NCBI RefSeq assembly: GCF_002165135.1
Contig: NZ_NFZQ01000002.1
Span: forward strand, 124,001 to 188,000
Length of the DNA stretch: 64,000 nucleotides
Direction of reading: 5' to 3'
From: Pseudomonas sp. SID14000
Lineage (GTDB): Bacteria; Pseudomonadota; Gammaproteobacteria; Pseudomonadales; Pseudomonadaceae
Shown piece by piece: positions 59,511-64,000 of this stretch (positions are counted from its first letter, which is position 1; every line of letters begins with the position of its first letter). The notes beneath the pieces are model-generated. The model ran no database searches. It saw only the letters and a list, made by a program, of their open reading frames with translations, and had not been told where the DNA came from. The position numbers were made by a program, and so were the translations under genes.

Positions 59511-59702
59511 TCAGGCACCTGGCCGCATCATGTGCTCAGTACCTGACCTCGACGGCCACCTACGCGCCAACCCCATCCCCCGGCCAGAACAACACCCGTT
59601 CGTGTTGTACACCGGCGTCACCGCCGTCACGTACGCCTTGTTCGTCAGGTTCTTCAGGTCCAGCGACGCCCGGCAATTGGTTGTCACCGAAGGTGTTGTC
59701 AT
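59511..59702 (-). pseudogene. Relic of a TonB-dependent receptor, C-terminal part
   Basis: On the minus strand a frame reads LDLKNLTNKAYVTAVTPVYN, the last-strand signature of FecA-type receptors (compare LDLRNLTNKRYAATVAPTYD in the protein of 17919-19988). Just before it, in a different frame, the DNA encodes DNTFGDNQLPG, another receptor motif that normally lies about 70 residues earlier. So an internal deletion has joined the two out of frame, and the true C-terminus is gone. The remaining part of 59417-59723 holds no gene I can support. Confidence 0.75.
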
Positions 59703-59723
59703 GCCGGTAGTAGGGCGGACTAG

Positions 59724-60410
59724 TCAGCACGCGAACACCACGTTCGTGCGCGATGCCGCGTTGCGGATATGCTCCTGCATCGCACGCTGCGCGCCGGCCT
59801 GGTTGCCACGGGCAAGCTGGCGCAGGATCTTGCGGTGTTCCTGCCAGGTCTCCATGGCGCGTTCAGGGCGAATGAACGGCAGCTTCTGGCTCTCCAGGAA
59901 AATGTCCTGGTTGGTGGTGATCACCTGCAGCATGGCGTGGTTGCCACTCGCTTCCAGCAGGCGACAGTGAAAGGCGAAGTCCAGGCGCGCGGCGGCCTCG
60001 AAATGGCCAGCACGCAGCTCCTGGCGCATCGACTCGACATTGGCTTCGAGCGCATCGATGTCCGCTGCCGTCAGGTACAGCGCCGCCAAGCCGGCGGCGA
60101 ACCCTTCGAGTGCATAGCGCAACTGGAACGTATCGACAGCGGATACCTGTTCGGCATAGGGCCAGGAGAAGCCGGTGGCGGGTGGTGGCGCCTGGACGAA
60201 TACCCCCTTGCCCGGTTGTACGCTCACCAGCCCCAAGGCGCTCAAGGATGACAGCGCCTCGCGCAGGGAGGCGCGGCTTACACCCAGCTGCTCTGCCAGA
60301 TCGCGTTGGGAGGGCAGAGCATCACCAGGCTGGTAGTCGCCGTCCTGGATCAGCTTGCGGATAGCCTGCAAAGCGATTTCCGGAACTGCACGGGGGAGTG
60401 TGTCGAGCAT
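59724..60410 (-). CDS. GntR family regulator, FadR/FCD subfamily
   Basis: 228 residues. N-terminal winged HTH: LPSQRDLAEQLGVSRASLRE ALSSLSALGLVSVQPGKGVF; C-terminal FCD helical domain with metal-ligand pattern including RLDFAFHCRLLEASGNHAML and EHRKILRQLARGN. It is divergent from the amino acid ABC operon. One of two identical 15-base operator-like repeats covers its own start codon, pointing to autoregulation. Confidence 0.92.
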   Translation of the reverse strand: MLDTLPRAVPEIALQAIRKLIQDGDYQPGDALPSQRDLAEQLGVSRASLREALSSLSALGLVSVQPGKGVFVQAPPPATGFSWPYAEQVSAVDTFQLRYALEGFAAGLAALYLTAADIDALEANVESMRQELRAGHFEAAARLDFAFHCRLLEASGNHAMLQVITTNQDIFLESQKLPFIRPERAMETWQEHRKILRQLARGNQAGAQRAMQEHIRNAASRTNVVFAC

Positions 60411-60423
60411 CTGTTCAGACCAG
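60409..60423. promoter_or_regulatory. Operator-like repeat 1 for the FCD regulator
   Basis: ATCTGTTCAGACCAG, an imperfect palindrome CTGtTCaGAcCAG, overlapping the regulator's ATG. An exact copy is at 60543-60557. Confidence 0.6.
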
Positions 60424-60542
60424 CTGGCAAGGGGTCTGCGCTTTTTAAAGGCTTTACCGGTTGCCTGGCAAGTGTCGCCCCACGCTGACGCAACGGAGCA
60501 GGTGGTTGCACGAAAGGGGGGCGATGGCAGGGAGTGGGCGCT

Positions 60543-60557
60543 ATCTGTTCAGACCAG
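60543..60557. promoter_or_regulatory. Operator-like repeat 2 for the FCD regulator
   Basis: Exact duplicate of 60409-60423, 131 bases upstream of the binding-protein ATG. FadR-type proteins typically bind such TGGTC-n-GACCA-like palindromes; binding here is inference. Confidence 0.6.
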
Positions 60558-60612
60558 TAAGACCGCCTGATGCCAAGAGGCGAGAGCATGTTCCGAGGCT
60601 GCCGGGCAACAC

Positions 60613-60628
60613 TGGCACGGCCTGTGCT
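60613..60628 (+). promoter_or_regulatory. Candidate sigma54 promoter of the amino acid ABC operon
   Basis: TGGCAC-N5-GTGCT, with the invariant GG and GC spaced by 10 bases, against the consensus TGGCAC-N5-TTGCW (one mismatch). It lies 46 bases upstream of the first gene. Confidence 0.5.
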
Positions 60629-60673
60629 TTTCGGGCAAGGCGAACTTCTTCGCATGCACCCGAGGCATTTCCC

Positions 60674-61459
60674 ATGAAAAAAATCCGTTCCCTGCTTCTG
60701 GCCAGCCTGCTTTGCGGCGGCGTCATGACCGTTTCCCATGCCCAGGCCGATGCGCTGGCCGACATCACTGCCCGGGGCGTGCTCAAGGTAGCCGTACCCC
60801 AGGACTTCCCTCCCTTCGGCTCGGTAGGGCCGGACCTCAAACCTCGTGGCCTGGACATCGACACCGCGCAACTACTGGCTGACAGGCTCGGCGTCAAGCT
60901 GGCGCTGACCCCGGTCAACAGCACCAACCGCATTCCGTTCCTCACTACCGGCAAGGTCGACCTGGTGATTTCCAGCCTGGGCAAGAACGCCGAGCGAGAA
61001 GCAGTGATCGATTTTTCCCGCCCCTACGCGCCGTTCTACCTGGCAGTGTTCGGGCCGGCTGAGACGTCTATCGACGATATCGGTGCCGTTGCCGGCAAGA
61101 CCATCAGTGTCACGCGTGGCTCGATCGAGGACATGGCGTTATCCGCGGTCGCCCCACAGGGTACGATCATCAAGCGCTTCGAGGACAACAACTCGACCAT
61201 TGCCGCCTACCTGTCGGGCCAGGTCGAACTGATCGCCAGCGGCAGCGTGGTGATGGCCGTCATTGCCGAGAAGAACCCGAGCAAGGTGCCGGTGATGAAG
61301 GTCAAGCTCAAGGACTCGCCCGTGTACGTGGGCCTGGCCAAGCAGGAGCCGGCCTTGCTCGAGAAGGTCAACGCCACCCTGGATGCGGCCAAGGCCGACG
61401 GCAGCCTCAACCGCAATGCCGAAAAATGGCTGAAGCAGCCATTGCCGGCCGACCTTTGA
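60674..61459 (+). CDS. Amino acid ABC transporter periplasmic binding protein
   Basis: 261 residues; signal peptide MKKIRSLLLASLLCGGVMTV then SHAQA. Family 3 solute-binding signatures: RGVLKVAVPQDFPPFGSVGP, LGVKLALTPVNSTNRIPFLT and GKVDLVISSLGKNAEREAVI DFSRPY. This places it with polar amino acid binding proteins. ATG 60674 follows GAGG at modest distance. First gene of a four-gene operon. Confidence 0.92.
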   Translation: MKKIRSLLLASLLCGGVMTVSHAQADALADITARGVLKVAVPQDFPPFGSVGPDLKPRGLDIDTAQLLADRLGVKLALTPVNSTNRIPFLTTGKVDLVISSLGKNAEREAVIDFSRPYAPFYLAVFGPAETSIDDIGAVAGKTISVTRGSIEDMALSAVAPQGTIIKRFEDNNSTIAAYLSGQVELIASGSVVMAVIAEKNPSKVPVMKVKLKDSPVYVGLAKQEPALLEKVNATLDAAKADGSLNRNAEKWLKQPLPADL

Positions 61460-61481
61460 ATGGCCCTGGAGTCGTTGACCC

Positions 61482-62147
61482 ATGGCCTATCAATTTAACT
61501 TTTCCCCTGTGCTGGCCCAGGGCGGCCTGCTGCTCGAAGGGGCTGTGTTCACGCTTGAGCTGACGTTGATCGGCACCCTGTTCGGGGTGGCCATCGGTGT
61601 GCTTGGCGCGGTGGTGCGCGCCTGGCGACTACGGCCGTTCGATGCCCTGTTCGGCCTTTACGTGGAGCTGATCCGCAACACGCCCTTCATCGTCCAGTTG
61701 TTCTTCATCTTCTTCGGCCTGCCCGCGCTTGGCGTTCGGCTGACGGAATGGCAGGCGGCGGTACTGGCCATGGTGATCAACCTTGGCGCCTACTCCACCG
61801 AGATCATTCGGGCGGGTATCCAGGCCATCCCCAGAGGGCAACTGGAGGCTGCGGCGGCATTGGCCATGAGCCGTTTCGAGGCTTTTCGCCATGTGGTGCT
61901 GCAACCGGCACTGGCCAAGGTCTGGCCGGCCCTGTCGAGCCAGATCGTGATCGTGATGCTCGGGTCGGCGGTGTGCTCGCAGATCGCCACAGAGGAACTG
62001 TCGTTCGCTGCCAACTTCATCCAGTCGCGCAACTTCCGGGCTTTCGAGACATATCTGCTGACCACGGCCTTGTACCTGGTCATGGCCATCCTGGTGCGCC
62101 AGCTGCTGACATGGTTCGGCCGGCGCGTGTTGACGGGGAGACGCTGA
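61482..62147 (+). CDS. Amino acid ABC transporter permease 1 (HisM/ArtQ type)
   Basis: 221 residues with about five membrane helices. The segment VELIRNTPFIVQLFFIFFGL and the coupling loop EAAAALAMSRFEAFRHVVLQ PAL are signatures of polar amino acid permeases. Its stop (TGA) is immediately followed by the ATG of the next permease. Confidence 0.93.
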   Translation: MAYQFNFSPVLAQGGLLLEGAVFTLELTLIGTLFGVAIGVLGAVVRAWRLRPFDALFGLYVELIRNTPFIVQLFFIFFGLPALGVRLTEWQAAVLAMVINLGAYSTEIIRAGIQAIPRGQLEAAAALAMSRFEAFRHVVLQPALAKVWPALSSQIVIVMLGSAVCSQIATEELSFAANFIQSRNFRAFETYLLTTALYLVMAILVRQLLTWFGRRVLTGRR

Positions 62148-62795
62148 ATGGATTTCACCTTGTGGGACATCGTGCGCAACCTGCTCGCTGGCTTGCAATG
62201 GACCTTGCTGCTGTCGCTGGTGGCATTCGTCTGCGGTGGTATTGCCGGGCTGTTACTGCTGTTGGCGCGAATCTCCGATAGCCGGCTGTTGCGTGGCGCG
62301 GCAAGGAGCTACATCGAGCTGTTCCAGGGGACGCCGCTGCTGATGCAGCTGTTCATGGTGTTTTTCGGCATCGCCCTGTTCGGCATCGATGTTTCGGCCT
62401 GGATGGCGGCGGCCATCGCCTTGACGTTGTTCACCAGTGCCTTTCTCGCCGAGATCTGGCGGGGCTGCGTCGAGTCCATACCACATGGCCAGTGGGAGGC
62501 CTCCGGCAGCCTGGCCATGAGCCGTCTGGAACAGTTGCGCCACGTGATCCTGCCCCAGGCCCTGCGCATTGCCGTCGCGCCGACCGTCGGGTTCTCGGTG
62601 CAGGTGGTCAAGGGCACGGCGGTGACCTCGATCATCGGTTTCACCGAACTGACCAAGACCGGCGGCATGTTGGCCAACGCCACGTTCGAACCGTTTCTGA
62701 TCTACGGCCTGGTGGCCGTGGGTTACTTCGTCCTTTGCTACCCGCTCTCGCTGAGCGCCCGTTACCTAGAAAGGAGGCTGCATGCCCCTGCTTAG
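62148..62795 (+). CDS. Amino acid ABC transporter permease 2
   Basis: 215 residues, related to the preceding permease. Signature YIELFQGTPLLMQLFMVFFG and loop EASGSLAMSRLEQLRHVILP QAL. No gap from the previous gene; overlaps the ATPase gene by 14 bases, suggesting coupled translation. Confidence 0.93.
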   Translation: MDFTLWDIVRNLLAGLQWTLLLSLVAFVCGGIAGLLLLLARISDSRLLRGAARSYIELFQGTPLLMQLFMVFFGIALFGIDVSAWMAAAIALTLFTSAFLAEIWRGCVESIPHGQWEASGSLAMSRLEQLRHVILPQALRIAVAPTVGFSVQVVKGTAVTSIIGFTELTKTGGMLANATFEPFLIYGLVAVGYFVLCYPLSLSARYLERRLHAPA

Positions 62796-63516
62796 AGTGT
62801 CCGCATTGCACAAGTACTACGGCGACAACCATGTGCTCAAGGGTGTCGACCTGGCGATCGAGGAGGGCGAGGTGGTCGCCATCATCGGCCGTAGCGGTTC
62901 CGGCAAGAGTACCTTCCTGCGTACCCTCAACGGCCTGGAGTCGATCAGCGACGGGGTGATCGAGGTGGATGGCGAATACCTGGATGCCAGCCGTGCCGAC
63001 TTGCGCTCGCTACGGCAGAAGGTCGGCATGGTGTTCCAGCAATTCAACCTCTTCCCTCACCTGACCGTGGGCCAGAACGTCATGCTTGCGCCCCAGGTGG
63101 TGAAGAAGGCCGACAAGGCCGAGGCTCGCCAGTTGGCTGAGCAGATGCTCGCCAGGGTTGGGCTGGGCGACAAGTTCGATGCCTACCCGGACCGCCTTTC
63201 CGGCGGCCAGCAGCAGCGCGTGGCGATTGCCCGGGCGCTTGCCATGTCGCCAAAGGTGTTGCTGTGCGACGAAATCACCTCGGCGCTCGACCCCGAGTTG
63301 GTCAATGAAGTGCTTGGTGTGGTGCGCCAGCTGGCCAGTGAAGGCATGACCCTGATCATGGTCACCCACGAAATGCGTTTTGCCCGGGAAGTCGGGGACA
63401 AGCTGGTCTTCATGCATCAGGGCAAGGTCCACGAGACGGGGCATCCGCGCGAGGTTTTCGCGGCACCCCGAACAGCAGAGCTGGCGAACTTCATCGGTAG
63501 CGTGGCAGGGGGTTAG
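62782..63516 (+). CDS. Amino acid ABC transporter ATP-binding protein
   Basis: 244 residues. Walker A GRSGSGKST, signature LSGGQQQRVAIARAL, Walker B VLLCDEITSALDPELV, switch VTHEMRFAREVGDKL, as in GlnQ/HisP. ATG 62782 after AAGGAGG. Completes the importer with the three preceding genes. Confidence 0.96.
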   Translation: MPLLRVSALHKYYGDNHVLKGVDLAIEEGEVVAIIGRSGSGKSTFLRTLNGLESISDGVIEVDGEYLDASRADLRSLRQKVGMVFQQFNLFPHLTVGQNVMLAPQVVKKADKAEARQLAEQMLARVGLGDKFDAYPDRLSGGQQQRVAIARALAMSPKVLLCDEITSALDPELVNEVLGVVRQLASEGMTLIMVTHEMRFAREVGDKLVFMHQGKVHETGHPREVFAAPRTAELANFIGSVAGG

Positions 63517-63522
63517 GTGTCT

Positions 63523-63738
63523 TTCGCGGGCACGACCAGGCAGCCGAGAATCTTCAGGGGATTGAACACGGACCACAGACGACACTCGATTCACCGTTGG
63601 CTAACCACCTCCTGCTAGGGCGAAAACCGCATTCCCTGCCGTGATGCCCGTGAGCAATCTTCGGAACTGGTGGGCTATGTACGGGTACTGACCATCACCG
63701 GCCTGATGGACGATGGCGAGTTGGGCATGCAGCCGTGA
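63523..63738 (+). pseudogene. DUF3077 relic (copy 3)
   Basis: From 63569 the DNA follows the DUF3077 genes, but the start ATG has become CGG (63569-63571), an internal lysine codon has become TAA, and two stretches are deleted (after GGCGAAAAC, and after GGCCTGATGGAC). The homologous stop is TGA 63736-63738. Homology begins earlier, in a REP half at about 63523 and the GAGAATCTTCAGGGG leader, as at 39110-39145. The rest of 63739-63833 shows only the presumed aceE leader. Confidence 0.8.
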
Positions 63739-63833
63739 AGGCGCTGGCATCTGATAGCCTTGAGCCTATCTTCCGGCGAGCACATCGCCGGTTGCCCTGC
63801 GGCTGTCGTTTCAATCACCTGAGGTCGTGTGAA

Positions 63834-64000
63834 ATGAGTAACCCGATTCAAGTGCCCAAGATCGTCGATCAAGGTACTGAAGATATTGATACCGTCGAGA
63901 CGAACGAGTGGCTGGATGCCCTGGAGGGCGTCGCTCGCGTCGAGGGAAGTGCGAGGGTGGAGTTCCTGCTGCAACGCCTGGCCGAACACGCCGGCCACCT
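63834..64000 (+). CDS. aceE: Pyruvate dehydrogenase E1 component, N-terminal start (gene runs off the right edge)
   Basis: 55 codons are visible: MSNPIQVPKIVDQGTEDIDT then VETNEWLDALEGVARVEGSA and FLLQRLAEHAG. The VET.EWLDALE motif is the start of homodimeric AceE. The extra 17-residue leader before it differs from the usual AceE start, so this may be a second paralogue. ATG 63834 follows a weak GAGG. The remainder lies outside the window. Confidence 0.8.
   Translation, partial: MSNPIQVPKIVDQGTEDIDTVETNEWLDALEGVARVEGSARVEFLLQRLAEHAGH

Overview
The window looks like chromosomal DNA of a Pseudomonas putida-group bacterium. It is GC-rich, carries dozens of putida-type REP palindromes, and encodes a fused NuoCD, a GacA with a TTG start, and a gene order (yejABEF-like, mltD, gloB, rnhA, dnaQ, lysine decarboxylase, nuo, aceA, second EF-G, gacA-uvrC-pgsA-tRNA-Gly) typical of that group. 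This assignment rests on recognition of protein families and synteny, not on a database search.

Layout. 1-541: start of a phosphotransferase-domain gene leaving the window. 780-2131: a small cassette (DUF6124-like plus DUF3077 genes) with a structured upstream region and REP elements. 2149-9521: a peptide-type ABC transporter operon with two tandem binding proteins, read leftward. 9801-14241: mltD and gloB leftward, then methyltransferase, rnhA and dnaQ rightward. 14607-17776: lysine/ornithine/arginine decarboxylase, a small unknown gene and a ChrR-like flavin reductase. 17919-19988: TonB-dependent receptor. 20206-22021: a reduced P2-like prophage module (LuxR-type HTH, GpL-like, holin-like, CI-like repressor, a 37-codon small ORF, Ogr/Delta-like activator). 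22101-37066: the complete leftward nuoA-N operon for respiratory complex I, with a terminator, a sigma70-like promoter and an upstream Fur-box-like site.

37450-39414: lysoplasmalogenase-like gene, then a second, inverted and partly decayed copy of the DUF6124/DUF3077 cassette. 39507-43664: isocitrate lyase, a short secretin-domain protein and a SulP anion transporter. 43796-50917: second elongation factor G, two small unknown genes, a class III aminotransferase (2-aminoadipate/GABA type), a LysR regulator and an amino acid permease. 50977-58685: thioesterase, glutathione transferase, PiT phosphate transporter, DUF488, acetyltransferase, XRE regulator, gacA, uvrC, pgsA and tRNA-Gly(GCC). 58931-64000: an accessory segment beyond the tRNA with an adenosine-specific-kinase family gene, a TonB-receptor relic, a GntR/FCD regulator with matched operator repeats facing a polar amino acid ABC operon, a DUF3077 relic, and the start of an aceE-like pyruvate dehydrogenase gene.

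The most unusual material is the dispersed and decaying DUF6124/DUF3077 cassette, present three times in different states, with upstream palindromes conserved between two copies including a compensatory base-pair change; and the compact P2-like regulatory/lysis remnant beside the nuo terminator. The core genes cover respiration (nuo), the glyoxylate bypass (aceA), amino acid uptake and catabolism, DNA repair and global regulation (gacA).
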